Origin: Dysgonomonas sp. HDW5A
Lineage (GTDB): Bacteria > Bacteroidota > Bacteroidia > Bacteroidales > Dysgonomonadaceae
Assembly: GCF_011299555.1 (NCBI RefSeq)
Contig: NZ_CP049857.1
Location: 434,001-498,000 of the forward strand
DNA: 64,000 bases
Direction of reading: 5' to 3'
The notes beneath the pieces are model-generated. The model saw only the letters and a program-made list of their open reading frames with translations, did no database searches and was not told the DNA's origin. A program made the position numbers and the translations under genes. Positions 53,719-62,285 of the stretch are shown here, piece after piece (positions within the stretch are counted from its first letter, which is position 1; every line of letters begins with the position of its first letter).

Positions 53719-54789
53719 ATGAATTATAATCTTGAGATACAGAAAATACTTTTAGATACTGAAAATGTAAAAGACGCCGATGACAGAATCATGTTATTAA
53801 AACAGGCGATACATATTGCCGACGCTAATAACGATATGGATTGGGGCTTTGATCTCAGGATGGAGTTAATTCGTAACGAACAGTTTACCGCTCACTCTCG
53901 TGAAAGTTTTCCTGCCTTTGCATGGATATTGAATGCTTATGATTCTGACCCCGAGATGTATTCGGAGGAAGAAATTCTGAACGAGTACAAGTGGATGGCA
54001 GCCGTATCCTACAATAATCTGAATATATCGAAGCCACAGATAGAAGCTATTCTCGAAGATTTCAGAAAAAGGTCTATTGATTGTGGAATGAGTAGCCGAG
54101 AGTATTACAATATCATGTCCAACTGGTCGCTTTTTCTGGGTAGCAAAGAAGATGCCCGTAAATATCTCGATTTAAGAGATAAGGAATCTGAGGACAGCAT
54201 GACTTCTCTGAGTAACGACCTCATTACAAGTATCTATGTAGAGATGTTTGAAGGTGATTTTGACAAAGCAATTGCCCATATTCAGGAATTTACAGCACAA
54301 CGTTCTGTTCACAAAATGAACCCGATTCCTGTTTATAGCGGACTCATTTACTACTTTGGGGGTAAAATGAACGATCCTAGAGCTGCTCATTATTTTGCAG
54401 AAGCGGACAAGGAATTTTCCGAATTGGCTAATTATCCTTTTCAATTATATGAAGTAACTTTGATGATGTATTATATGTCCAAATTCGAAAAAGAGAAAGC
54501 TTGGACATACTTTGATAAATATGTAAATTGGGAACTTGGTGCTGAAGATGCTATCCGATTCGATTTTGCAGCTTCAACACTAGCCTTATTTAAAGGTGGA
54601 GGTACTCGAATAATAGATAATATAAGTAGTAACCATCCTTATTACAGGGAAGATAATACCTATAGTCTGGATGATTTATACGATCATTATTACAAAATTG
54701 CTCTTTATTTTGCACAACAGTTTGATGAGCGAAATGGTAATACACATTTTAGCGAGCAATTAGATGAAGTGCTTCAACAAATACAATAA
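53719..54789 (+). CDS. Unknown TPR-like helical protein, paralogue 2
   Basis: Not recognised. 356 residues, same plan as the preceding gene and plainly its tandem duplicate, judged by eye to be about 40-50% identical. Conserved blocks: LLKQAIHIADANND, DWGFDLRMELI, EYKWMAA, KYLDLRD, KYVNWELGAEDA and AQQFDERNGN. It lacks the CxxC pair (MTSLSND instead), so the two copies have diverged in one loop near residue 155. It begins 28 bases after paralogue 1, and rarA follows after 20 bases. Partner-binding repeat protein is the most that can be said. Confidence 0.8.
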   Translation: MNYNLEIQKILLDTENVKDADDRIMLLKQAIHIADANNDMDWGFDLRMELIRNEQFTAHSRESFPAFAWILNAYDSDPEMYSEEEILNEYKWMAAVSYNNLNISKPQIEAILEDFRKRSIDCGMSSREYYNIMSNWSLFLGSKEDARKYLDLRDKESEDSMTSLSNDLITSIYVEMFEGDFDKAIAHIQEFTAQRSVHKMNPIPVYSGLIYYFGGKMNDPRAAHYFAEADKEFSELANYPFQLYEVTLMMYYMSKFEKEKAWTYFDKYVNWELGAEDAIRFDFAASTLALFKGGGTRIIDNISSNHPYYREDNTYSLDDLYDHYYKIALYFAQQFDERNGNTHFSEQLDEVLQQIQ

Positions 54790-54809
54790 CAAAGTGTAAA
54801 CTAAAAAAT

Positions 54810-56078
54810 ATGAGCCAGCCTTTAGCAGAACGTTTACGTCCCCGATCTTTGGACGAATACATCGGTCAGAAACATTTGGTCGGTGAGGGAGCTGTATTGC
54901 GACGAATGATAGATTCGGGGCGTGTTCCTTCATTTCTGCTTTGGGGACCTCCGGGTGTAGGAAAAACAACTCTGGCTCAAATAATTGCCAATACGCTTGA
55001 CACCCCCTTCTATACACTGAGTGCAATTAATTCGGGTGTAAAAGATGTACGTGAAGTAATAGATACTGCTAAAAAAAATACCTTTTTCAATACCACCAAA
55101 AGCCCTATTCTTTTTATTGATGAAATCCACCGTTTCAGTAAATCCCAACAGGATTCACTTCTTGGGGCAGTAGAAACTGGAGTAATAACTTTGATAGGAG
55201 CAACCACCGAAAACCCTTCATTTGAGGTTATTCGCCCGCTTCTTTCACGTTGTCAGGTTTATGTACTTAAATCTTTAGATAAAGCCGACCTGCTCAGTCT
55301 TATAAACAGAGCTGTAACAAAAGATACTATTCTGAAAGAAAAGAATATAGATATACAGGAAACCGATGCACTCTTAAAATACTCGGGAGGTGATGCCCGA
55401 AAATTATTGAATATCCTTGATTTGGTTATATCGGCAGACGAAGGTGATACGATTATAACTGATAAAATTGTAACTGAACGTCTACAAGAAAATCCCGCTG
55501 CTTATGACAAAGGCGGCGAAATGCATTACGATATAATTTCAGCTTTTATCAAATCGATACGGGGAAGCGATCCCGATGCAGCTATCTATTGGCTTGCCCG
55601 CATGGTTGCAGGAGGTGAAGACCCTAAATTCATAGCCCGCCGATTAGTTATCTCGGCAGCCGAAGATGTTGGTTTAGCAAATCCGAATGCTTTGCTGTTG
55701 GCAAATGCTTGCTTCGATGCCCTTCAAAAAATAGGATGGCCCGAAGGTCGTATAATACTGGCTGAAACGACCGTTTATCTGGCAACTTCACCCAAAAGTA
55801 ATTCGGCATATTTATCTATTGACAAGGCTTTAGCATTAGTAGAAGAGTCAGGCAATTTACCTGTACCTCTACACCTTCGTAATGCACCAACCAAATTGAT
55901 GAAAGAGTTAGATTATGGCAAAGAGTACAAATATGCCCACGATTATAAGGACAACTTCATTCAACAAGACTACCTGCCTAAAGAAATAAAAAGTGCCAAG
56001 TTTTGGGAACCTCAAGCAAATCCTGCCGAATTGAAGATATTGGAGCATTTGCGAAAATTATGGAAAAACAGGTATTGA
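54810..56078 (+). CDS. rarA: Replication-associated recombination protein A
   Basis: AAA+ ATPase of the RarA/MgsA/WRNIP1 family, acting at stalled replication forks. Start [20 protein letters not shown]; Walker A in [14 protein letters not shown]; Walker B in [12 protein letters not shown]; sensor region [11 protein letters not shown]. The C-terminal tetramer domain includes [21 protein letters not shown]. 422 residues, usual length. Third gene of the unit with the two TPR-like paralogues, ended by a hairpin that is also part of a repeat family. Confidence 0.96.
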   Translation: MSQPLAERLRPRSLDEYIGQKHLVGEGAVLRRMIDSGRVPSFLLWGPPGVGKTTLAQIIANTLDTPFYTLSAINSGVKDVREVIDTAKKNTFFNTTKSPILFIDEIHRFSKSQQDSLLGAVETGVITLIGATTENPSFEVIRPLLSRCQVYVLKSLDKADLLSLINRAVTKDTILKEKNIDIQETDALLKYSGGDARKLLNILDLVISADEGDTIITDKIVTERLQENPAAYDKGGEMHYDIISAFIKSIRGSDPDAAIYWLARMVAGGEDPKFIARRLVISAAEDVGLANPNALLLANACFDALQKIGWPEGRIILAETTVYLATSPKSNSAYLSIDKALALVEESGNLPVPLHLRNAPTKLMKELDYGKEYKYAHDYKDNFIQQDYLPKEIKSAKFWEPQANPAELKILEHLRKLWKNRY

Positions 56079-56096
56079 TTAGCTTAAAATAAAAAA

Positions 56097-56120
56097 GGGC
56101 GAAAATTATTCGCCCCTACA
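56097..56120. terminator. Repeat-derived hairpin between rarA and the flavoprotein gene
   Basis: GGGCGAAA..TTCGCCC with the CCCCTACA end. It is one arm of the TGTAGGGG mosaic element family, placed between two converging genes where it can end transcription, preceded by A6 for the minus strand. Confidence 0.65.
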
Positions 56121-56141
56121 AAATTCTATATCAATAAATAG

Positions 56142-57704
56142 TTAGTTTTTCAATAACACTCCAGCCAAAGCCTCTGCACAGCGTTCGCCATCCATTCCGG
56201 CAGAAACAATTCCACCTGCATAACCTGCACCTTCGCCACAAGGATAAAGACCTTTTATTTCGACATGTTGAAGAGTCTCTCGATCACGCAAAATACGAAC
56301 AGGCGAAGACGTACGGCTTTCGACACCCAATAAAATAGCCTCGTTAGTCAAGTACCCTTTCTGTTTTGCTCCCACTTGATTAAGCCCGTCTTGCAAACGT
56401 TTCGAGATAAATGGAGGTAGCCACTCATTCAAGTTAGAAGATGTAATACCCGGTGCATAAGATGTCTTAGGCAGTTCTTCGCTTTTTACATTGTTTACAA
56501 AATCAGACATAAGTTGTGCGGGTGCAACCTGAGTTTTCCCTCCTGCAATCCAAGCTTTCTCTTCTAAGTCCTCTTGAAATTTAAGAAGCTCAAGTTCTCC
56601 ATATTCTTGGTATTCGGGAAAATCTCCGGGATGTATTTCAACTACAATTCCCGAATTTGACCATTTTGATCCACGATTAGAGGGCGACATTCCGTTGACA
56701 ACCAATTGACGATCGCCACTTGCAGCAGCTACCACAATTCCACCCGGACACATACAAAACGAATAGACACCTCTATCGCCCGATTGAACTACAAAATTAT
56801 ATTCGGCAGCAGGCAAATATTCGCCACGTCCTTCAGGATTATGATATTGTATCTGATCTATCAAATGTACAGGATGTTCTACCCGAACACCTACTGCTAA
56901 ACCTTTAGCTTCGATCTTTACTTTCTTGTCATGGAGCATATAATATACATCTCTAGCTGAATGTCCTGTTGCTAATATTACATACCCTTCAAATATTTTA
57001 CCTGTATTGGTTTTGATACCTTTTACTTCATTATTCTCAATAATAAGTTCATCCATACGGGTCTCGAAATGAACTTCTCCTCCTGCCGAAATTATTTGTT
57101 CACGCATCCTTTGAATAATTGCCGGAAGTTTATCTGTTCCGATATGAGGATGGGCATCAATCAGAATATCGGTAGTTGCTCCATGCTGGCAAAATACATT
57201 CAATATTTTATCGGCATTGCCACGCTTTTTGCTTCTTGTATAGAGCTTTCCATCCGAATAGGCACCAGCTCCACCTTCGCCGAAACAGTAGTTGGAGTCT
57301 CCATCAACAATATGCTCCCTATTGATAGTCGCTAAATCTTTTTTACGTTCTCTTACCGATTTACCTCTTTCCACAACAATAGGTCGTACACCAAGCTCAA
57401 TAAGTCGTAAAGCAGCAAATAATCCACCGGGACCTGCTCCTACAACTATCGCCTGAGGCGACTTACTTACATCGGGATAATCTGTTTTATCAAAAAACAC
57501 ATCTGGCTGAGGTTCTCCGATATATAACCTGACACGTAAATTGATAAAAATATTACGCTGACGAGCATCAATCGAACGTTTCATTATCCGCACATCTGTA
57601 ATCTCCGTCATTTTGGTATTGGTTTTATCTGCTGCAATACCTTTAACGAGATTTATATCTGCGGCTTGATCGGGGCTTACCCTTAAGTCTATATCTTTTT
57701 GCAT
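56142..57704 (-). CDS. FAD-dependent dehydrogenase of the COG2509 type
   Basis: Uncharacterised flavoprotein, 520 residues. N-terminal ferredoxin-like part (VRIMKRSIDARQRNIFINLR). The FAD Rossmann fold follows with AIVVGAGPGGLFAALRLIELG and VVERGK. The HI0933/COG2509 hallmarks are ILATGHSARDVY, YSFCMCPGGIVVAAAS and, near the end, LYPCGEGAGYAGGIVSAGMDG. The reaction is unknown. ATG at 57704; a TTG three codons earlier is less likely. A -7 box lies upstream. Confidence 0.9.
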   Translation of the reverse strand: MQKDIDLRVSPDQAADINLVKGIAADKTNTKMTEITDVRIMKRSIDARQRNIFINLRVRLYIGEPQPDVFFDKTDYPDVSKSPQAIVVGAGPGGLFAALRLIELGVRPIVVERGKSVRERKKDLATINREHIVDGDSNYCFGEGGAGAYSDGKLYTRSKKRGNADKILNVFCQHGATTDILIDAHPHIGTDKLPAIIQRMREQIISAGGEVHFETRMDELIIENNEVKGIKTNTGKIFEGYVILATGHSARDVYYMLHDKKVKIEAKGLAVGVRVEHPVHLIDQIQYHNPEGRGEYLPAAEYNFVVQSGDRGVYSFCMCPGGIVVAAASGDRQLVVNGMSPSNRGSKWSNSGIVVEIHPGDFPEYQEYGELELLKFQEDLEEKAWIAGGKTQVAPAQLMSDFVNNVKSEELPKTSYAPGITSSNLNEWLPPFISKRLQDGLNQVGAKQKGYLTNEAILLGVESRTSSPVRILRDRETLQHVEIKGLYPCGEGAGYAGGIVSAGMDGERCAEALAGVLLKN

Positions 57705-57724
57705 AAAAATCAAATCTTTGATTA

Positions 57725-57732
57725 CAAAGATA
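57725..57732 (-). promoter_or_regulatory. -7 promoter box for the COG2509 flavoprotein gene
   Basis: TATCTTTG on the minus strand, 20 bases upstream of the ATG. Confidence 0.5.
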
Positions 57733-57890
57733 AATGAAAATAAATTAGGTTGGTCTGTTAATAAATTATCTCTATCAAAATTTCAGACCTTTATTAGCCA
57801 AATATACTAAAGAATGTTTAAGTGAGCCCCTTAGAGCAACAATAAATATTTTACTACACTTATTCATATTTTATTCTTGCAATTAATTGT

Positions 57891-57898
57891 TACTTTTG
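57891..57898 (+). promoter_or_regulatory. -7 promoter box for the YhcH gene
   Basis: TACTTTTG, 26 bases before the ATG, in the divergent region shared with the flavoprotein gene. Confidence 0.5.
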
Positions 57899-57923
57899 TG
57901 TATAATCTTAAATAAAAAACATC

Positions 57924-58376
57924 ATGATAATAGACAGTATTGAAAAAATTTCGAACTATGAAAGCCTGAACCCTTTATTTCCTAAAGCGATTGAGTTTAT
58001 CAAATCCTTGGATATGAAAAACCTAGAATTGGGAAAAATTGAAATTGACGGACAGAACATATTTGCAATCATCAGTGAAAGCAATCTGAAAACTCCTGAA
58101 CAGGCAAGACTTGAAGTTCATAATAAGTATTTGGATATACAAATACCAGTTTCGAAATCCGAAGGTTTTGGATGGATAGAAAGAGCCGGCTTACAAAAAG
58201 AGGCTGCTCCTTTTGATACAACTAAAGACATTCAATTCTTCGAAGATAAGCCTACTGTCAAATTTGATTTGATGCCGGGTAACTTTGTTATCTTTTTTCC
58301 GCAGGATGGACATGCTCCATGTATCGGAGAAGGCTCGGTTATTAAGATTGTTATAAAAGTAAAAATGGAATCATAA
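57924..58376 (+). CDS. YhcH/YjgK/YiaL family protein (DUF386)
   Basis: Small cupin-like protein, 150 residues; relatives act as sugar anomerases, for instance in sialic acid use. Family markers: LEVHNKYLDIQIPVSKSEG (metal His and neighbours), AAPFDTTKDIQFFED, and FVIFFPQDGHAPCIGEG with the second His, then IKIVIKVKM. A -7 box precedes it. The mannose-6-phosphate isomerase gene follows on the same strand after an AAGGTC palindrome that shares its stop codon, so a link to sugar metabolism fits. Confidence 0.92.
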   Translation: MIIDSIEKISNYESLNPLFPKAIEFIKSLDMKNLELGKIEIDGQNIFAIISESNLKTPEQARLEVHNKYLDIQIPVSKSEGFGWIERAGLQKEAAPFDTTKDIQFFEDKPTVKFDLMPGNFVIFFPQDGHAPCIGEGSVIKIVIKVKMES

Positions 58377-58389
58377 GGTCTCAGACCTA
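58375..58389. repeat. AAGGTC-type palindrome overlapping a stop codon
   Basis: AAGGTCTCAGACCTA then TTTATTG. The first two bases are the last two of the YhcH TAA stop codon. Confidence 0.7.
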
Positions 58390-58512
58390 TTTATTGTCTA
58401 ACCAGTATAGAAACGGCTATTAGGTATCGTTTTGATATACGACATTAAATACTGTCTGCCACATAAAAGTAAATATTTCACATTGCTTATTAATCAAATT
58501 TATATAACAATC

Positions 58513-59490
58513 ATGAACTTATATCCACTGAAATTCAGTCCAATCCTAAAATCAATCATTTGGGGTGGATCTGATATTTGTAAATTTAAAGGCATAACAC
58601 CCCAACAAGATGGAATTGGTGAAAGCTGGGAAATATCGGGTGTAGAAAACAACGTTTCGGTTGTTGACAATGGAGACCTGAGAGGTCTTAATCTTCAAAA
58701 CCTGATAGCTCAATATAAAGAGAGCCTTGTCGGAAAACATGTATTCGAGAAATTCGGATCTACTTTTCCACTTTTAATCAAATTTATTGATGCCAGAGAT
58801 AATCTATCGATACAAGTACATCCCGATGACGAATTGGGAATGAAAAGACATAAGTCGTTCGGCAAAACCGAAATGTGGTATGTTATTAATGCAACTCCGG
58901 GAGCCTTCTTGTATTCGGGTTTTGCTAAAGCTCTTAGCCCTGACGAATATGTGAAGAGCATAGAAGATAACACTTTTGTTGACTACTTAGCTAAACACGA
59001 TGTGAAGAAAGGCGATTCGTTCTTCCTTCCCGCAGGACGTGTACACGCTATCGGAGCAGGTACATTTATTGCTGAGATTCAACAAACATCCAATATTACT
59101 TATCGCATCTACGATTACAACCGTAAAGATGCAAATGGTAATGGAAGAGAACTTCATACTGAGTTAGCCAAGGATGCGATTGATTTTAAATTGTACGACA
59201 ATTACAAAATTGACTATTCACACAAGGCTAATGATACTGTTGCATTGGAATCTTGTCAGTATTTCACAACAAACCTGTTGGAATTAGATAAGCCATACAC
59301 ACAAGATCATAGTAACAAAGATTCTTTTGTTATTTATATCTGTATGGACGGAAGCTGCGAAGTGAAAGATTCTAATAATAACGCTATCGAATTGAAGCAA
59401 GGCGAAACTTTATTAGTACCTGCGGCTAACACCAAAAATATTACTATAACTCCAAATACTCATGTTCAATTATTGGAGACTTATGTATAA
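58513..59490 (+). CDS. manA: Mannose-6-phosphate isomerase, class I
   Basis: Zinc enzyme interconverting mannose 6-phosphate and fructose 6-phosphate. 325 residues from the ATG at 58513 (MNLYPLKFSPIL), where the family alignment starts; the longer frame from 58432 has no family counterpart. Zinc ligands: IQVHPDDELG (His), the Glu in TEMWYV and the late His of PAGRVHAIGAG. ITYRIYDYNR is also typical. Follows the YhcH gene by 136 bases; a terminator lies downstream. Confidence 0.95.
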   Translation: MNLYPLKFSPILKSIIWGGSDICKFKGITPQQDGIGESWEISGVENNVSVVDNGDLRGLNLQNLIAQYKESLVGKHVFEKFGSTFPLLIKFIDARDNLSIQVHPDDELGMKRHKSFGKTEMWYVINATPGAFLYSGFAKALSPDEYVKSIEDNTFVDYLAKHDVKKGDSFFLPAGRVHAIGAGTFIAEIQQTSNITYRIYDYNRKDANGNGRELHTELAKDAIDFKLYDNYKIDYSHKANDTVALESCQYFTTNLLELDKPYTQDHSNKDSFVIYICMDGSCEVKDSNNNAIELKQGETLLVPAANTKNITITPNTHVQLLETYV

Positions 59491-59505
59491 ATAAATATTC
59501 TGAGC

Positions 59506-59520
59506 AAGGTCTCAAAATTA
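59506..59520. repeat. AAGGTC-type palindrome, half site
   Basis: AAGGTCTCAAAATTA, 16 bases after the manA stop; only the left arm matches the family. Confidence 0.35.
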
Positions 59521-59537
59521 TTTAAGACTCATTAAAG

Positions 59538-59576
59538 AAGAGGGATAGGACATAACAAGTCTCATTCCTCTTTTTT
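59538..59576 (+). terminator. Terminator of manA
   Basis: Imperfect stem AAGAGGGAT..GTCTCATTCCTCTT followed by T6. Confidence 0.65.
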
Positions 59577-59977
59577 CATCGGGGTATGGTTAGGTAGAAT
59601 TACCACTATTGACCACTTGCACAAATACTAAAACAATGTATTATAAATTATGATTCCAATGATATAGCCAATAATTAGCAGAAAGACTTATTGTAATATT
59701 GACAACAAACAAAAAGCACATATCCTATGTAGTCAGAATAAGCATAACGCTATATATCAACAACATAAACACCACCCAATAAATACTATATAAATCAAAA
59801 GCACAAATAACCTAACAAGATAGAACACATCTAAAATTTATTCTAATATCAAATAAGAATTGAAAAATATAAATCAAATCAATAAGGATAAGTATTCTTT
59901 AAGTAATTAGAATATTTAATCTAACATCCCCTGGTAGCAATGAAAACATATACCTTTTGCTACAACAAAGCAACAAA

Positions 59978-59992
59978 AAGGTCTGTCATCTT
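59978..59992. repeat. AAGGTC-type palindrome, diverged
   Basis: AAGGTCTGTCATCTT, two changes from the copy at 46982, in the long gap before hemH. Confidence 0.5.
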
Positions 59993-60173
59993 AAAATGAA
60001 AGTAGGTTCATGGCAATACTCAATAATTTGTTGTATTTTTATACTTATTACTTTAAAAGTATGTTTTAAATTCGCAGAACTATTTATTGCTTTGCATACA
60101 AAACCGCAATAGGTTGTTATGCACTTGAAATGCACCATTAATATTTTCTTTTACTTAATAGTAATCATATCAC

Positions 60174-61142
60174 ATGAGAGGCATTCTTATTGTAAATACA
60201 GGAAGTCCCAAAACGAAAAGCAAAGAAGATGTAAAATTCTTTATAGGAGCCATGTTATCCGATCCGCTGGTCATGACAGTACCCGATTGGATAAGACCAA
60301 CTCTTGCTACTAAAATTATAGCTCCACTAAGAGCTTCCAATTCTGCATCACATTATTCTCTCATTTGGGATGATAATCAAGCCGAATCGCCCTTGCTATA
60401 TAATACAATGCAACTGGCTCGAAAAATAGAAGATGCTACACACATGCCCGTAGAGGTAGCTATGCGTTATGGATTACCTTCTATTCCTGATGCTCTAAAA
60501 AAACTAAAATCTAAATGCGCAACATTACACGAAGTAGTGGTTGTACCTCTCTTCCCCCAGTATGCCCAATCGTCATATAAAACAGTTGTAGATGCTATCG
60601 CCGATCATTTTTACAAAAAGCCTTATTCATTCAGGCTAAAAATCATAGAACCATATTACAGCGACCCCAACTATATACATGCTTTAGCAGAAAGCCTTAA
60701 ACCTTATGTCAAAAAGGAATATGACAGACTTGTATTTAGCTTTCATAGCCTGCCACTTAGCCATGTAGAACTGGGTTGGAAAAAAGGGAAAGATTTCGAT
60801 TATGTATATCAGATAAAAGAAACCGTAAGATTAGTCAGTAAGGAATTAGATATTGATCCTAAAAAAAATCGCATTGTATATTCATCTGCAATTGGACCTA
60901 AATGGTTGAAACCGGATTTGAATGAGACAATGAAACAACTTCCTGTCAATGGTGTAAAAAGGGTTATTGCTATCACACCCGGATTCCCGGCTGATAACCT
61001 CGAAACTCTTTATGACATAGGTATAGTTGCTAAAGATAACTTTATGAAAGCCGGAGGAGAAGAGTTTACTTTTGTTCCTTGTTTAAATTTCGAACCCTAT
61101 TGGATTGAGGGTCTTATTAAAATGATTACAAATAAAGTATAA
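60174..61142 (+). CDS. hemH: Ferrochelatase
   Basis: Inserts Fe2+ into a porphyrin (protoporphyrin or coproporphyrin) to make haem. 322 residues. Start RGILIVNTGSPKTKSKEDVK; the metal-site His is in LVFSFHSLPLSH, and the conserved Glu is in ADNLETLYDIG. The middle region VAMRYGLPSIPDALKKL and VVVPLFPQYAQSSYKT is also diagnostic. No other haem genes are near; many Bacteroidales have only the end of the pathway and use imported porphyrins, which would make this a salvage enzyme. That is inference. Confidence 0.96.
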   Translation: MRGILIVNTGSPKTKSKEDVKFFIGAMLSDPLVMTVPDWIRPTLATKIIAPLRASNSASHYSLIWDDNQAESPLLYNTMQLARKIEDATHMPVEVAMRYGLPSIPDALKKLKSKCATLHEVVVVPLFPQYAQSSYKTVVDAIADHFYKKPYSFRLKIIEPYYSDPNYIHALAESLKPYVKKEYDRLVFSFHSLPLSHVELGWKKGKDFDYVYQIKETVRLVSKELDIDPKKNRIVYSSAIGPKWLKPDLNETMKQLPVNGVKRVIAITPGFPADNLETLYDIGIVAKDNFMKAGGEEFTFVPCLNFEPYWIEGLIKMITNKV

Positions 61143-61234
61143 TCCCACAATTTATCAACTTCAGAATATCTTTAGATTTGATATTTACGTTTGTCGTATA
61201 ATTTACAACATACTAATATTAAAACTGAAGTGTC

Positions 61235-61693
61235 ATGAAAAAGTTGCATATTCTATCTATCCTACTTATTACTTTTCTAACGTTATCGATTCCTGCTGAA
61301 GCAAGGCATCGGTACAAACAAATTTCAATTTCGGAGTTACCATCAGAGGGTAAATCTTTTCTTAAAAATCATTTTAAGAAGAATAAAGTATATCATATAA
61401 AAAGAGATAAGCATGGATATGATATACAATTAGATAACAATATTAAAGTCGAGCTGGATTATTATGCCCACTGGAAACAAATCAAGACTAAAGAATATGG
61501 GTCTTTACCTCAATCTATTCAAAAGTTACTCCCAAAGAAGACTAATTCTTACATCAGACAGAATTTTAAGGATTGGAGAATTACTGAAATAAAAAGAAAA
61601 GATTACGGCTATAAAGTTGAGTTAGATAATGGACGACGAGATGCCGAATTGAAATTCAATCACAATGGCGATATTTTAAAGGTTGATTACTAA
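61235..61693 (+). CDS. Periplasmic PepSY-like (DUF2874) protein 1
   Basis: Exported 152-residue protein: signal peptide MKKLHILSILLITFLTLSIP. Two PepSY-like repeats follow, each starting with a helix such as LPSEGKSFLKNHFKKNKVYH and continuing with strand pairs (YDIQLDNNIKVELDYYAHWK). Members are small periplasmic proteins often encoded near two-component systems in Bacteroidota. A paralogue follows downstream and a histidine kinase/regulator pair converges on them. A terminator closes this gene. Confidence 0.88.
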   Translation: MKKLHILSILLITFLTLSIPAEARHRYKQISISELPSEGKSFLKNHFKKNKVYHIKRDKHGYDIQLDNNIKVELDYYAHWKQIKTKEYGSLPQSIQKLLPKKTNSYIRQNFKDWRITEIKRKDYGYKVELDNGRRDAELKFNHNGDILKVDY

Positions 61694-61714
61694 TATTGCT
61701 TCATACATAATAAA

Positions 61715-61747
61715 GAAAAGAGGTACCCTACGCGGTTACCTCTTTTC
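61715..61747 (+). terminator. Terminator after PepSY-like gene 1
   Basis: 11-bp outer stem GAAAAGAGGTA/TACCTCTTTTC between the two PepSY-like genes. Confidence 0.8.
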
Positions 61748-61832
61748 GTCTCATTAAAAGCGAAATAGAGAACAGGCTTTTCATATCACAATTATTATGT
61801 ATTTTTACAGTCAATAGAACATTATCCCTTTT

Positions 61833-62252
61833 ATGAAATATATCATATATATACTACTCATATTTGTTTGTTTTCCGAATATTTCCGAAGCTGGTAATAA
61901 AAAGGGGGAACTACCTCCTAATGCTATACAATTTATAAATCGCCACTTTCCGAAGAATGAAATTGTAAAATCAAAATCTGACAATGATGGTTTTGAAGCA
62001 GACCTACGAAGCGGACATGAAATTGAGTTTGACAGCAATGGCAACTGGATTAAAATAAAAGGAGAATACACACCTATGCCTAAATCTATAATTGACTTAT
62101 TACCTATAGGCATATCTCAATACATCTCAAAAAATTATCCACGCCGAGCAATTATTAAGATAAAGAAGAAAAAATATGGGTATAATGTAGAATTAGCCAG
62201 CTCTGTAGAGCTTAAATTCGGACACAAAGGTGAATTTATAGGGAAAGATTAA
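61833..62252 (+). CDS. Periplasmic PepSY-like (DUF2874) protein 2
   Basis: 139-residue paralogue of the preceding protein, with its own signal peptide (MKYIIYILLIFVCFPNISEA) and two PepSY-like repeats (LPPNAIQFINRHFPKNEIVK; GISQYISKNYPRRAIIKIKK). Each ends in a GYNVELASSVELKFG-type strand pair. It ends 33 bases from the end of the convergent histidine kinase gene. The two copies have separate terminator/promoter spacing, so they may be differently expressed. Probably a target or sensor partner of the neighbouring two-component system. Confidence 0.87.
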   Translation: MKYIIYILLIFVCFPNISEAGNKKGELPPNAIQFINRHFPKNEIVKSKSDNDGFEADLRSGHEIEFDSNGNWIKIKGEYTPMPKSIIDLLPIGISQYISKNYPRRAIIKIKKKKYGYNVELASSVELKFGHKGEFIGKD

Positions 62253-62285
62253 TCTTGTAGGCTTTTTATTCTCAGAATAATATCA

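Larger units (their letters stand above)
59491..60173. other. Long gene-free region before hemH
   Basis: 683 bases, very AT-rich. It holds the manA terminator, two diverged AAGGTC palindromes and a weak hairpin GTAGCAA/TTGCTAC (59934-59963). No reading frame of family quality, tRNA or rRNA is visible. The low GC and lack of structure suggest decayed sequence or a long regulatory region. Confidence 0.5.

Noticed and set aside
57752-57789. GGTCTG...CAGACC pair in the divergent gap before yhcH
   Set aside because: Six-base arms separated by 26 bases; only a fragmentary likeness to the AAGGTC family.
59577-60173. Hidden gene or tRNA before hemH
   Set aside because: Several tiny frames exist but none shows codon bias, a motif or a plausible start; no cloverleaf could be drawn.
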